Part shown: positions 27,217-36,112 of the stretch, piece after piece
How positions within the stretch are numbered: the first letter of the stretch is position 1
How the letters are laid out: each line of letters starts with the position of its first letter
Origin: Arcanobacterium_A hippocoleae
GTDB lineage: Bacteria; Actinomycetota; Actinomycetes; Actinomycetales; Actinomycetaceae
NCBI RefSeq assembly: GCF_031456295.1
Contig: NZ_JAVDUJ010000001.1
Coordinates: forward strand, 1,612,001-1,676,000
Length of the DNA stretch: 64,000 bases
Direction: 5' to 3'
The notes under the pieces: generated by a model
The model's database searches: none
The model's input: only the letters and a program-made list of their open reading frames with translations
Told to the model about the DNA's origin: nothing
Made by a program: the position numbers and the translations under genes

Positions 27217-27792
27217 TTATTCGGCTGCTGCTTCGCCTTCAGCTTCAGGTACATCAAGCTGTGGTACAGCAACTACTACCACCGGCTCTTCGCTATCAGA
27301 AAGTGCTTCCACATCTCCTGGGAGCTGCAAATCTGCTACGCGAACCGTGGTGCCGTCTTCCAGACCTGCCACATTTACTACAATATGCTCAGGAATTTCA
27401 TTAGCTGGCACTGCAACGTCGATCGTCATTAATTCAACTGAAGCGACTGCATTGCCTACAGGTTCGCCTTCAAGAATCACTGGGATATTAACTTCAACCT
27501 TCTGATCTGCTTTCACACGCAAGAAATCGATGTGCTCGATGATCCGGGAAAGTGGGTTACGCTGAATATCCTTTACCAAAGCAAGTTCGGTAGCGCCCGC
27601 AACATCGATCTTCAGCAATGCGTTCGCGTTGTAACGCACGTGCATAAAAATCTCATGTGCATCAAAATGGATGTGCAGTGGAGCTTGATCTGAACCATAA
27701 AGTACGGCTGGGGTGCGGTTATCGCGACGAAGCTGACGGGAAGCGCCCTTCCCAAATGCTTTGCGAACTTGCGCCTGAATAGTATCTACCAT
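27217..27792 (-). CDS. rplY: 50S ribosomal protein L25 (Ctc long form)
   Basis: A 191-residue member of the L25/TL5/Ctc family that binds 5S rRNA in the large subunit. The N-terminal L25 domain covers about 1-92 (RKAFGKGASRQLRRDNRTPAVLYG is the conserved entry), the TL5-type beta domain about 98-180, and a short acidic tail ends the protein. AAGGAG precedes the ATG. It lies downstream of prs on the same strand, as in many actinobacteria, but a strong terminator separates the two. Confidence 0.96.
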   Translation of the reverse strand: MVDTIQAQVRKAFGKGASRQLRRDNRTPAVLYGSDQAPLHIHFDAHEIFMHVRYNANALLKIDVAGATELALVKDIQRNPLSRIIEHIDFLRVKADQKVEVNIPVILEGEPVGNAVASVELMTIDVAVPANEIPEHIVVNVAGLEDGTTVRVADLQLPGDVEALSDSEEPVVVVAVPQLDVPEAEGEAAAE

Positions 27793-28167
27793 TTGGTTAT
27801 CTCCTTTTCGAATCTAATTGAACGGCCTCGAACGGAGGCTACATCCGAAAAGATATAGACAACCGCGTCGATAACGGAACATGCCAACCTTTTTTCAGAT
27901 CGTGCACTTGCAGCAATTTGGATCCGTGCGAAACGGAAATTTCTCAGATTTCTGCGGTTCCCTCGCCGAGGCAACTCGATAAGTTTAGCTCGGTCTAGCT
28001 CGCTGTGTAAAGAAAACCAAGCCCGAAGAAGTTTCTTGTGCGCAAATGCATAACAGATTTGCGCACAAGAAACTTCAAACTTCCTCGGGCTTGGATCTCA
28101 GGTTGTAAAAATGTGTTGCCAGTAGCGTGTGCAACGCTGCTGTGCGCAAAAGGAAATCGAATTATTC
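27793..28167. other. prs-rplY intergenic region
   Basis: 375 bp without a gene. The right part (28010-28094) is the long terminator described separately. The left part is the minus-strand leader of the L25 gene, containing AAGGAG near 27797-27802; I see no convincing promoter hexamers and no recognised riboswitch. Confidence 0.6.
28010..28094 (-). terminator. Very long terminator hairpin downstream of prs
   Basis: On the minus strand a 10-bp outer stem (CCAAGCCCGA/TCGGGCTTGG) encloses a perfect 20-bp inner stem (28028-28047 with 28057-28076) and a 9-nt loop; a bulge of about 7 nt lies on one side. The structure is followed on the minus strand by TTTTCTTT. The stem is about twice the length of an ordinary intrinsic terminator. 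Confidence 0.85.
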
Positions 28168-29148
28168 TCAGTATGCGCCGTCAAAGAGTGACGTGACGGA
28201 ACCGTCGTTGAACACTTCCTCGATCGCATGCGCAATCACGGGGGCGATCGAAAGCACAGTGAGCTGCTCGAAACGCTTTTCCGGGCCGATTGGAAGAGTA
28301 TCTGTCACTACCAGTTCACGCAGCCCAGATTCGGAAAGCCGCTGCACGGCTGGGTCGGAAAGTACGCCATGCGTAGCTGCTACGATCACGTCCTTTGCGC
28401 CAGCTTCAAGTGCCACATTTACAGCGCCGGTAATTGTGCCTGCCGTATCGATCATATCGTCAACGATAATTGCCGTGCGGCCAGTAACATCACCAACTAC
28501 GCGGTTCGCCACAGCTTGGTTTGGACGTGTAATATCGCGCGTCTTGTGCACAAACGCAAGCGGCACACCACCAAGCCGCTTACCCCATTGCTCTGCAACT
28601 TTGATACGGCCAGCATCAGGGGAGACGATCACAGAATTAGCAGGATCGACACGGGTGCGCACATACTCAACGAGAGTTGGCATCGCCCATAAGTGGTCAA
28701 CCGGGCCGTCAAAGAAACCTTGTGTCTGCGAAGCGTGTAAATCAACAGACATGATCCGCTCAGCACCAGCCGCTTTGAATAAATCAGCCATCAACCGTGC
28801 AGAGATCGGTTCGCGCCCTTTATGCTTTTTATCCTGGCGTGCATACGGGAATGACGGCATCACCACAGTGATTCGTTTCGCGGAAGCGCGTTTTGCTGCG
28901 TCCACCATAATTAAAGTTTCCATGATCCACTTGTTTATCGGGCATGCCATCGCCTGCATAATAAACACGTCAGTGCCGCGGACTGATTCGTCAAAGCGGA
29001 CGTAAATTTCGGTATTCGCAAAGTCGTATGCCGTAATTGGCAGGAGATCGATGCCGAGTTCTTTCGCGACGGCTTTTGCGAGCTCTGGATGTGCGCGGCC
29101 TGAAGCCAGTACAAGATGCTTCTCTCCGGAAGTGTGGATTCCCGTCAT
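28168..29148 (-). CDS. prs: Ribose-phosphate pyrophosphokinase (PRPP synthetase)
   Basis: A 326-residue class I PRPP synthetase making PRPP from ribose 5-phosphate and ATP for purine, pyrimidine, His, Trp and NAD synthesis. Motifs: FANTEIYVRFDESVRG (ATP), FPYARQDKKHKGREPISA, VDLHASQTQGFF and the PRPP-binding VDDMIDTAGT. Length is typical. The start ATG has GGGAAG upstream. Often found as glmU-prs-rplY; glmU is not adjacent here. The PRPP consumer hpt is at 54 kb. Confidence 0.97.
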   Translation of the reverse strand: MTGIHTSGEKHLVLASGRAHPELAKAVAKELGIDLLPITAYDFANTEIYVRFDESVRGTDVFIMQAMACPINKWIMETLIMVDAAKRASAKRITVVMPSFPYARQDKKHKGREPISARLMADLFKAAGAERIMSVDLHASQTQGFFDGPVDHLWAMPTLVEYVRTRVDPANSVIVSPDAGRIKVAEQWGKRLGGVPLAFVHKTRDITRPNQAVANRVVGDVTGRTAIIVDDMIDTAGTITGAVNVALEAGAKDVIVAATHGVLSDPAVQRLSESGLRELVVTDTLPIGPEKRFEQLTVLSIAPVIAHAIEEVFNDGSVTSLFDGAY

Positions 29149-29582
29149 CGTGTGCTTCCCATTCTTTCGATTATCTTTAGATTCTGATTAATATTTTCTT
29201 TGCGTTAGAGCTGAGAACAATCAATGATCTGTGAAAAATCAAAAGCAGAAGATCGGATTGCTCCAGGCTGCTAACACTAAGCCTATTGCTTTCCGATCCG
29301 AAACATCGGCAGTTTCATTTTTATCTTCAATTTTTCCAGAATTTGGAGTGAAGAAAGAAATTCGTGGAATTTTTGTGAGCCAAACGCAGGGCTTACAAAT
29401 AAATCATGCAATAACCGAGATTGCTGCATTCGCGCATTGCGGAGTGTGAGTGCGAAATACGGCGAGAGAGCGAGAAAAGAAAAACGGCGCATCCGCAACG
29501 AGAGTGAAGCGATCAGAGCTGCCACACTATCCTCCAAACGGAAAAGCGCCGTACATCGAATGCCGTGAATCCTGCATTTTCG
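29149..29582. other. Intergenic region upstream of prs
   Basis: 434 bp between prs and tRNA-Gln, both on the minus strand. The open frames here do not resemble proteins and one of them crosses the tRNA. It should hold the prs promoter; the AT-rich minus-strand AATATTAATC around 29185-29195 could be a -10 region, but the -35 is unclear. Otherwise I see nothing. Confidence 0.5.
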
Positions 29583-29653
29583 CTCCCCCACAAGGACTCG
29601 AACCTCGAATAACGGTTCCAAAGACCGCTGTGTTGCCATTACACCATGGGGGA
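29583..29653 (-). tRNA. tRNA-Gln (anticodon UUG)
   Basis: A 71-nt cloverleaf on the minus strand. Acceptor arms TCCCCCA/TGGGGGA, anticodon loop CTTTGGA between GCGGT and ACCGT, and T loop TTCGAGT flanked by CGAGG/CCTTG. The anticodon TTG reads CAA (and CAG by wobble) glutamine codons. CCA is not encoded. Confidence 0.95.
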
Positions 29654-29755
29654 TCACTGCACCTATTCTGCCAGCTATCCACCATAAATTTCCAATTGGC
29701 ACGGCTGTGATAAATGTTAAACTGCGTGCCCTGGGGGATTTTGCGCTTTCAATGC

Positions 29756-29800
29756 TTGACAGCAATGTGGGGGGGGGGACAATTAATTTATACACTTTAT
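29756..29800 (+). promoter_or_regulatory. Possible phase-variable promoter: TTGACA plus a G10 tract
   Basis: A perfect -35 hexamer TTGACA (29756-29761) is followed after seven bases by ten consecutive G (29769-29778) and then by an AT-rich segment containing TAATTT, TTTATA and TATACA. The natAB-like genes start 70 bp downstream. Spacers to these candidate -10 boxes are now 22 to 27 bp, longer than the optimum of 17, so slippage in the G tract would change promoter geometry. The promoter assignment is inferred. Confidence 0.5.
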
Positions 29801-29869
29801 TAGCCGTATCAGAGCTAGTAGGATGTTTGGTGGCAAAGCCGTTTTCGCAAATTACATTCAGGGGGAGGA

Positions 29870-30853
29870 ATGACCCTACAAGTAGCTTCTTTATATAAAA
29901 CTTTTGGGCAGACACAAGCATTAGATGGGATGAGTTTTACCGCGCATACGGGGCAAATGTTTGGTTTTGTAGGCTCAAATGGTGCCGGTAAAACTACTAC
30001 CATGCGGATCATGCTGGGGGTATTGAAGGCAGATTCAGGCAAAGCATATTGCGACGGCAAAGAAATTGATTTTGCCACGCGGAAACGTTTTGGCTACATG
30101 CCCGAAGAGCGCGGTTTGTATCCTCGGATGAAGGTGCAAGAGCAGCTCGAATATCTTGGTAAACTGCAGGGATTGAGCAGTGCAGATGCCCGGAAGGCTG
30201 CGCTTTACTGGACCGAACGGCTCGGTGTAGCAAGCCGTCGAAACGATCAGGTGCAAGCACTTTCGCTGGGAAATCAGCAGCGGGTGCAGCTTTCGGCAGC
30301 CCTGATCCATAATCCGGATTATCTGGTACTAGATGAACCTTTCTCCGGTCTTGATCCGGTAGCTGTAGATACGATGAGCCGAGTGCTGCGCGAAAAAGTA
30401 GCGCAGGGAGCAACCGTGCTTTTCTCCTCGCATCAGCTCGATCTTGTAGAGCGAATCTGTGATCGTGTGGGAATCTGTTCGCTTGGAAAAATAGTTTCTG
30501 AAGGCACAATCGAAGAATTGCGCCGTACCGAAGATTTGATTTATGACATCACCGTCGATCCGCAAGACGTGCCGGCAATTGAAACCGTGCTGCAAAGGCT
30601 CGGCACGCAAATCGCCGTTCGTCCTGAGAAAGCTAATATTTTGCGGGTTACATTGCCTGCTGGGATGAGTGAACAGCAAGTCTTGCGGGCAGTTCTTGAT
30701 ATTGCTCCAGTACGCAATTTCGATCATTATCGGCCTCATTTGACGGAGCTCTTTTCCAATGTGGTGACGGTGCCAAATACGGAAGATGCACGCGAATTGG
30801 CGAAAACGCAAAAGCGGAAGCGCGGTTTCGCTGGGCTGTTTGGAGGGAAGTGA
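29870..30853 (+). CDS. ABC transporter ATP-binding protein (NatA-like)
   Basis: A 327-residue ATPase subunit of an ABC-2-type exporter. Walker A is GSNGAGKTT (near residue 35), the signature is LSLGNQQRV, the NatA-type variant of LSGGQ, Walker B is YLVLDEPFSGLDP and the H-loop is SSHQLDLVE. About 90 C-terminal residues (from DLIYDITV) form the regulatory extension typical of Na+/drug/peptide exporters. GGGGGAGGA immediately precedes the ATG. The permease gene follows at 4 bp. Substrate unknown: Na+, antimicrobial peptides or drugs are options. The region upstream carries the G10 tract. Confidence 0.92.
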   Translation: MTLQVASLYKTFGQTQALDGMSFTAHTGQMFGFVGSNGAGKTTTMRIMLGVLKADSGKAYCDGKEIDFATRKRFGYMPEERGLYPRMKVQEQLEYLGKLQGLSSADARKAALYWTERLGVASRRNDQVQALSLGNQQRVQLSAALIHNPDYLVLDEPFSGLDPVAVDTMSRVLREKVAQGATVLFSSHQLDLVERICDRVGICSLGKIVSEGTIEELRRTEDLIYDITVDPQDVPAIETVLQRLGTQIAVRPEKANILRVTLPAGMSEQQVLRAVLDIAPVRNFDHYRPHLTELFSNVVTVPNTEDARELAKTQKRKRGFAGLFGGK

Positions 30854-30857
30854 AAAG

Positions 30858-32069
30858 ATGCTGAAGCATATTATCGCTCGTGAATATAAAGTTTTGATGC
30901 GCACCAAGGCGCAGGTGATCAGCACGCTGATTACGATTTTGCTGATTCTTGGCGGTGGGTTCGCTGGGAAATATTTCCTTGATCAGGAAAATGATGATGC
31001 TACGTCGCAGCCGGATAAAGCAGCCATTGTGAAAGTGGCACTTGCGCCGGAGATGGAGAGCTTTGAAAAAGTCCTCAACGATACCGGTTTGATCGCCAGT
31101 GAAGTAATTGAATCACAACCCGACTACGGTAAGTGGCTCACCGAAATTGCTGATCGCGAGGAGGACGGAGTATCTCTCGTGCTTGCTGGCACTTTGCAAG
31201 AGCCAAAAATAATCAGATACGGTGAAAATTTCATCGACAGTAGCGCAATCAAGCTGATCGGGCAGGCTGTTACCTTCAGTCAGGTGCAACAGATCGCTGG
31301 TGAAATCACGCCGCAGCAAGCGGAAAATCTTGCTGCAGCAATGGATATTCCAGTCCAGACAGTGACCGGATCAGGGAACTTAATGATCGAAAATCCGGTG
31401 GGCTACTTTACTGCTTTGGTCGCGCAATTTTTGCTCTTTTTTGCGGTGACGACGAGCCTTTCGACCCTTTCGGTGGGAATTGTGGAAGAGAAAAGCTCTC
31501 GCGTGGTCGAGATTTTGCTCTCCGCGGTACGCCCGCGCACGCTGCTGCTCGGAAAAATTATTGGCATCGGCTTATTTGCCTTGACCCAGCTCGTTCTATA
31601 TCTGGTTGCAATCTTCGTTTCGCTGAATATTGCTGGTCTTTGGCATGGTATTGAGGTGGGTACGATTCTGATTTGGATGATCATCTGGCTCTTGCTCGGA
31701 TTCTTCACCTTCACGACACTTGCTGGTGGTGTGTCTTCGATGGTTTCACGGCAGGAAGATTTGGGCGGGATTATTACGCCATTGATGCTGCTGATGATAA
31801 TCCCGTTCTATCTGGGAATGTTCCTTGTGCCAGCTGCGCCTGATTCGATCTGGACGAAAGTGTTTTCAACGATTCCGGGCTTCTCTTCTTTCATTATGCC
31901 GGTGCGTCAGGCGTACGAATCCGTAGAAATTTGGGAACTCGTTTTGGCGGCAGGGATTTCATTCGTCAGTGTGCCGCTATTTGCTGCAGTTGCTGGCAGG
32001 ATTTACGAGAATTCAATTCTCCGGATGGGGAAGCGAGTTACTCTCCGGCAGGCGCTTTCTGGGAAATAA
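30858..32069 (+). CDS. ABC-2 type transporter permease (NatB-like)
   Basis: A 403-residue membrane subunit. One N-terminal helix (about 20-42) is followed by an approximately 150-residue extracytoplasmic domain and then five or six helices from about 185 to 385 (for example FFAVTTSLSTLSVGIVEEKSSRVVEILL, the conserved ABC2_membrane_3 coupling region). This is the NatB layout. The start at 30858 is 4 bp after the ATPase stop, so the pair is cotranscribed and probably assembles as a 2+2 exporter. Confidence 0.92.
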   Translation: MLKHIIAREYKVLMRTKAQVISTLITILLILGGGFAGKYFLDQENDDATSQPDKAAIVKVALAPEMESFEKVLNDTGLIASEVIESQPDYGKWLTEIADREEDGVSLVLAGTLQEPKIIRYGENFIDSSAIKLIGQAVTFSQVQQIAGEITPQQAENLAAAMDIPVQTVTGSGNLMIENPVGYFTALVAQFLLFFAVTTSLSTLSVGIVEEKSSRVVEILLSAVRPRTLLLGKIIGIGLFALTQLVLYLVAIFVSLNIAGLWHGIEVGTILIWMIIWLLLGFFTFTTLAGGVSSMVSRQEDLGGIITPLMLLMIIPFYLGMFLVPAAPDSIWTKVFSTIPGFSSFIMPVRQAYESVEIWELVLAAGISFVSVPLFAAVAGRIYENSILRMGKRVTLRQALSGK

Positions 32070-32138
32070 TTGATCCACAGCGCAGAAAGCTGAAGTGCTC
32101 TGCTTTACGCAGGTGAAAATCTAATTAACAAATACTGG

Positions 32139-32181
32139 TGGAGCCGTCAGGGCTGGGAATGAGCCAAACCTGACGGCTCCA
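32139..32181. terminator. Terminator between natB-like and marR genes
   Basis: A perfect 13-bp inverted repeat (TGGAGCCGTCAGG at 32139-32151, complement at 32169-32181, 17-nt loop) between convergent genes. No T-run follows, so it may be bidirectional but weak. Confidence 0.7.
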
Positions 32182-32213
32182 TCGTGCAAGTTTCTCATCC
32201 TTGTGCACAGCTG

Positions 32214-32774
32214 TTATTTATTGGCTTTTCCAGCTTCGTTTTGCTCCACCACTTCTAGTAATTTTTTGATCCCTGCGCGCAGCTCTGCCTCTTCATCGGC
32301 AGAAAAATGTGCTAAAAGTTCATGCTGCACAGCCAAGAGTGCGCTCATCGCAGCATCGATCGCGGCGATTCCCGCTGCGGTAGCTTTCACGTACACAACA
32401 CGGCGGTCTTTTTCGTCGCGGTTACGCACCACATATCCGTGTTTCTCCATTTGATCTATGCGGTTTGTGATCGTGCCTGACGTAACAAGAGTTTCATTCA
32501 TCAATTGCCCTGCAGTGAGCTGGTGCGGGGCGCCTGTCCGACGCAAAGCGGCAAGCATTTCAAATTCCCAAGTTTCCAGACTGTATTTTCCGAAAATGGA
32601 ACGGCGAATCTGTTCGACGAAGCGTCCTAAGCGGAGCAGCCGCGAAAAAACTGCAAGCGGGCGAGCATCAAAATCAGGTCGTTGCTGTTCCCAAGCAGCA
32701 ACGATATGGTCAACTTCGTCAGCAGTAGGATTTGTGGAATTTATTTCATGAACTTCTTCGTGATTGAGCGCCAT
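32214..32774 (-). CDS. MarR family transcriptional regulator
   Basis: A 186-residue winged-helix repressor. The DNA-binding core runs from LETWEFEMLAALRR through LTAGQLMNETLVTSGTITNRIDQMEKHGYV (recognition helix) to the wing RDEKDRRVVYVKAT; N- and C-terminal helices form the dimer interface. The N-terminus is about 30 residues longer than minimal MarR proteins. MarR proteins respond to phenolics, antibiotics or oxidants and often control exporters. It is convergent with the natAB-like exporter and divergent from nothing; palindromic sites in its own upstream region suggest autoregulation. Confidence 0.93.
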   Translation of the reverse strand: MALNHEEVHEINSTNPTADEVDHIVAAWEQQRPDFDARPLAVFSRLLRLGRFVEQIRRSIFGKYSLETWEFEMLAALRRTGAPHQLTAGQLMNETLVTSGTITNRIDQMEKHGYVVRNRDEKDRRVVYVKATAAGIAAIDAAMSALLAVQHELLAHFSADEEAELRAGIKKLLEVVEQNEAGKANK

Positions 32775-32791
32775 CGCGTGAAACTTCCTGA

Positions 32792-32832
32792 TTCTCTAAG
32801 TGTTGAGAAAAGATATCCTGATACTCAAGATA
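32792..32832. promoter_or_regulatory. Putative MarR operator(s)
   Basis: TATCCTGA-TAC-TCAAGATA (32814-32832) is a near-perfect palindrome (7 of 8 arm positions match) 40 bp upstream of the marR start, with the TTGA-type half-sites common to MarR operators. A second, weaker dyad TTCTC-8 nt-GAGAA lies at 32792-32809. Their position suits autorepression. Confidence 0.55.
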
Positions 32833-32903
32833 GCTTTAGTGGCAGATGAAATGCAATAGTGCATGTATTTTTTTGCAGCTGCGCCAATGCGTAAAGTATC
32901 TGG

Positions 32904-34790
32904 CTAACTCCAGTGCTCAACTTCTTCAGCTGCCTCCAGCCATTCCGATTCGAGATCTGCAATTTGCGAATCGATCTGTGCGATCTCACGGCCAATTTCC
33001 GCAAGTTTTTCATAATCTCCACTCATCGCAAGCTCTGTTTGTGCTGCCCCAAGTTGTGCTTTTTGCTGGTTCAGTTTCGCGATTCTTCGCTCTGCGCGGG
33101 CAAGGGATTTGCGGGCAAGACGCTCTCGCGCGGCATCTTTCGTTCTTGCTCCAGTAATCCTTGCGTCCGTTGCGGGATCGTTTTCGATAGCCGGCTGTGC
33201 TTGATCTTCCCGCTTTGTATCCTCGTGTTTCGCGGCAGCTAAATCCAGCGCTGCAGAAAGCTCAAGATATTCATCGACGCCACGCGGTAAATCGCGAATA
33301 CTTCCATTGATGACGGCGATCTGGTGATCAGTGATGCGCTCAAGCAGATAGCGGTCATGAGAGACAACGATTAAAGTTCCAGGCCAGGAATCAAGCAAAT
33401 CTTCAATCGCTGCAAGGGTATCGGTATCAAGATCATTTGTTGGCTCGTCTAAAAGCAAAACATTCGGTTCGCTCACCAGCAGACGCAGCAGCTGCAGCCG
33501 ACGGCGCTCTCCGCCGGAAAGTTCAGCCACACGCGTCCAGGCGCGCTCGCGAGTGAAACCAAGCCGCTCAACAAGTTGCCCGGCACTTACTTCATGCTTT
33601 CCCACAATCACATGCGTGGCAATATCCTGCACTGATTCAACTACGCGACGATGCCCGATTTCATCGAGTTCTTTTGTTTCTTGCGAGAGCGTTGCCAGCT
33701 TTACCGTTTGCCCGTGTTTGATCTTCCCGCGATTGGGTTCTAAAGTGCCGTTGAGCAAACCAAGTAATGACGATTTTCCAGCACCATTTCGCCCGAGTAT
33801 ACCGATCCTCTCGCCAGGTGCAAGGCGGAGCGTGACATCTTGGAGTGTGGGAGAAGTGGCGTTTGGCCAAGAAAAATCAATATTCAGCAAATCGATCACA
33901 TCTTTCCCCAGCCGTGCCGTTGCCATTTTCGCCAATTCTAGTGAATCGCGCGGAGGTGGCTCGGCAGCAATCAATTCATTGGCAGCTTCAATTCTGAATT
34001 TTGGTTTGGAAGTGCGGGCTGGGGCGCCACGGCGGAGCCAGGCGAGTTCTTTGCGCAGCAGATTAGCGCGCTTTTCGGCTGCTTGCTGTGCCAATCGGGC
34101 GCGTTCGGCGCGCTGCAAAATATATGCGGCATAACCGCCTTCATAGACTTCCACATGCCCTGGACGCGGAGCTTTTCCGCCAGGTCCGTCATCTCCCGGT
34201 ACAACTTCCCACATCTGTGTGCAGACGGCATCGAGGAACCAACGGTCGTGAGTAACAACTACGAGTGCTCCTTGCCCGCGTGCAAAACGATGCTGCAAAT
34301 ACTTTGCAAGATAAGTAACGCCTTCAAGATCGAGATGATTTGTTGGCTCGTCGAGTACCAGTACTTCTGCTGGCGTACATAGCGCGGCGGCTAAGGCGAC
34401 TCTTCGGCGCTGCCCGCCGGAAAGTTCACCAACTTTTTTCGTCAATGGTACGTCTGGAATGAGGCCGTCATGAATTTCACGCACCTCAGCTTGGGAAGCC
34501 CACTCAAAAGCTTGCGCATCCCCGTGAATCGCCATTTCAACAGGATCTTCATGATCGAGTGAATCGGCTTGCGTGAGGTAGGAAAAACGCGTGCCGTGAG
34601 CCATTGTAACGCGCCCATTTTCTGGGGTGAGCTGACGCATCATGAGTTTCAGCAGCGTAGATTTTCCGCCACCGTTTGGCCCGACAACGCCAATTCGTGA
34701 GCCGTCTGCAAGTGAAAGATTTACTTGCCCAAGAATTGGGCGTGAGCCAAGAGTGATGCTGACGTCTTCAATATTAAGAATATGTGCCAT
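32904..34790 (-). CDS. ABC-F family ATPase (translation factor type)
   Basis: A 628-residue soluble protein with two ABC domains and no membrane segment. The first domain has GPNGGGKST, LSGGQRRR and LDEPTNHLD; the second GRNGAGKSS, LSGGERRR and LDEPTNDLD. The linker between them carries the charged P-site-tRNA interaction helices (ERARLAQQAAEKRANLLRKE). About 85 C-terminal residues form a charged coiled coil, as in Uup-type members. ABC-F proteins act in the ribosomal E site to relieve stalled complexes; some confer antibiotic resistance, but sequence alone does not show that. It follows ispE on the minus strand with a 110-bp gap, a common actinobacterial pairing. Confidence 0.94.
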   Translation of the reverse strand: MAHILNIEDVSITLGSRPILGQVNLSLADGSRIGVVGPNGGGKSTLLKLMMRQLTPENGRVTMAHGTRFSYLTQADSLDHEDPVEMAIHGDAQAFEWASQAEVREIHDGLIPDVPLTKKVGELSGGQRRRVALAAALCTPAEVLVLDEPTNHLDLEGVTYLAKYLQHRFARGQGALVVVTHDRWFLDAVCTQMWEVVPGDDGPGGKAPRPGHVEVYEGGYAAYILQRAERARLAQQAAEKRANLLRKELAWLRRGAPARTSKPKFRIEAANELIAAEPPPRDSLELAKMATARLGKDVIDLLNIDFSWPNATSPTLQDVTLRLAPGERIGILGRNGAGKSSLLGLLNGTLEPNRGKIKHGQTVKLATLSQETKELDEIGHRRVVESVQDIATHVIVGKHEVSAGQLVERLGFTRERAWTRVAELSGGERRRLQLLRLLVSEPNVLLLDEPTNDLDTDTLAAIEDLLDSWPGTLIVVSHDRYLLERITDHQIAVINGSIRDLPRGVDEYLELSAALDLAAAKHEDTKREDQAQPAIENDPATDARITGARTKDAARERLARKSLARAERRIAKLNQQKAQLGAAQTELAMSGDYEKLAEIGREIAQIDSQIADLESEWLEAAEEVEHWS

Positions 34791-34900
34791 TTGGATGTTG
34801 CTCTTTTGTTTGTGAAGATTTGCCGCAAATGCGTATTTGCGGAAACTGCCGGAGCAGTGGAATGTAGTGCGGGAATTTACGATACTACATATTACGGAGT

Positions 34901-35896
34901 TTAACGCAGATGTGCGCCGGCTGCCGGGCCCATTGCACTCACTACCGTCAGTTCAGGGAAGGTGGTGCGCATTAGTGCAGCAATTTCAGCTACTTGCGCC
35001 ACTTCGCACAAAATTGCGATTGACGGGCCAGAGCCGGAAAGAATCCTGCCGATCCGGGGGCTCGCTGCGGATTTATCTGCGGCATCTTGGATGGGGTTTT
35101 CCGTCTGATCAGGAGCCGTGGAGTCGTTTCCGGAGGGAGCGAAAATCGCATCTATTTTACAGACAATTTTGGCTAAATCAGGGCGAAGTGCTGCTGCTGG
35201 ATGCCAGAGATCATTTTCGAGTACTTTGATCAATGCGCTCACTGAGCCAGTAGCTAATGCAGCTATCACAGGTGCAGTGCTCTGCGGAGAGCTGGGCGCG
35301 GTATCTTGATACATTTCATCGAATTTATGGAATACTTGCGGGGTGGAAAGTCCTTCCGGATTGGTGAGAATCACCCATCCATGCATTGCTTTCGGGATAA
35401 TCGGCGTAAGCTCGTCTCCACGTGAAATCCCTCGTGCGATACCGCCAAGCAGTGCGAAAGGAATATCAGAGCCGAGCTCTTTGCCGATCTCGATCAACTC
35501 GCTTTGCGAAAGTTTGAGCTGCCAGAGTGCATTGAGCGCGATCAGTGTAGCGGCAGCATCTGCTGATCCGCCAGCCATCCCGCCAGCCACCGGGATCCTT
35601 TTCGTCACCACCAAATGTGCGCCATGATGTACAGATGTTTTTTGTTGCAGCAGTTTCGCGGCGCGAATCACCAGATTCGTATCGTCAATCGGAAGATTTT
35701 CTCCAATACCGTGGATCTCCATCGTCAATTCAGCATTTTCGGTGGGCTGTGCTTCCACATCATCAAAGATATCGAGTGCCTCAAATACGGTGTCTAGTGG
35801 ATGGAAGCCGTCAGGGCGGAGAGCGCCGACACGTAATGCGAGATTAACTTTTGCCGGAGCGGAAGCTTTTACGCTTTGATGTAGTTTTAAGTTCAT
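34901..35896 (-). CDS. ispE: 4-diphosphocytidyl-2-C-methyl-D-erythritol kinase
   Basis: A 331-residue GHMP kinase of the MEP isoprenoid pathway, phosphorylating CDP-ME. The N-terminus ASAPAKVNLALRVG and the ATP loop PVAGGMAGGSADAAATL are diagnostic, and the third motif GRILSGSGPSIAILC is near the C-terminus. An insert of about 25 residues rich in S, D, T and A precedes that motif, making it longer than usual (about 290-310). Products feed undecaprenyl-phosphate and quinone synthesis. Confidence 0.95.
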   Translation of the reverse strand: MNLKLHQSVKASAPAKVNLALRVGALRPDGFHPLDTVFEALDIFDDVEAQPTENAELTMEIHGIGENLPIDDTNLVIRAAKLLQQKTSVHHGAHLVVTKRIPVAGGMAGGSADAAATLIALNALWQLKLSQSELIEIGKELGSDIPFALLGGIARGISRGDELTPIIPKAMHGWVILTNPEGLSTPQVFHKFDEMYQDTAPSSPQSTAPVIAALATGSVSALIKVLENDLWHPAAALRPDLAKIVCKIDAIFAPSGNDSTAPDQTENPIQDAADKSAASPRIGRILSGSGPSIAILCEVAQVAEIAALMRTTFPELTVVSAMGPAAGAHLR

Positions 35897-36112
35897 ATGG
35901 CGTGCTTTCTGGTTTCTGCTGAACTTCTGCTTGAGCCGATCAAATATTTGGGATTCCCTATATTCTATAAATGCGTTTTGCTAAAAAGCGAAATTACAAG
36001 ACAAGCACCAAGATATCTAAACGCGCGCGGAAAAACATCTGCACGCAATCCGCAGATGATCCAGATTCTTGTGTTCTTTCGGGAACTGAGCAAAACATGG
36101 CAAAATGGAGCC

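Noticed and set aside
29283..29921. 212-residue minus-strand open frame
   Set aside because: It runs through tRNA-Gln and the G10 tract and has no protein-like composition or homology I recognise.
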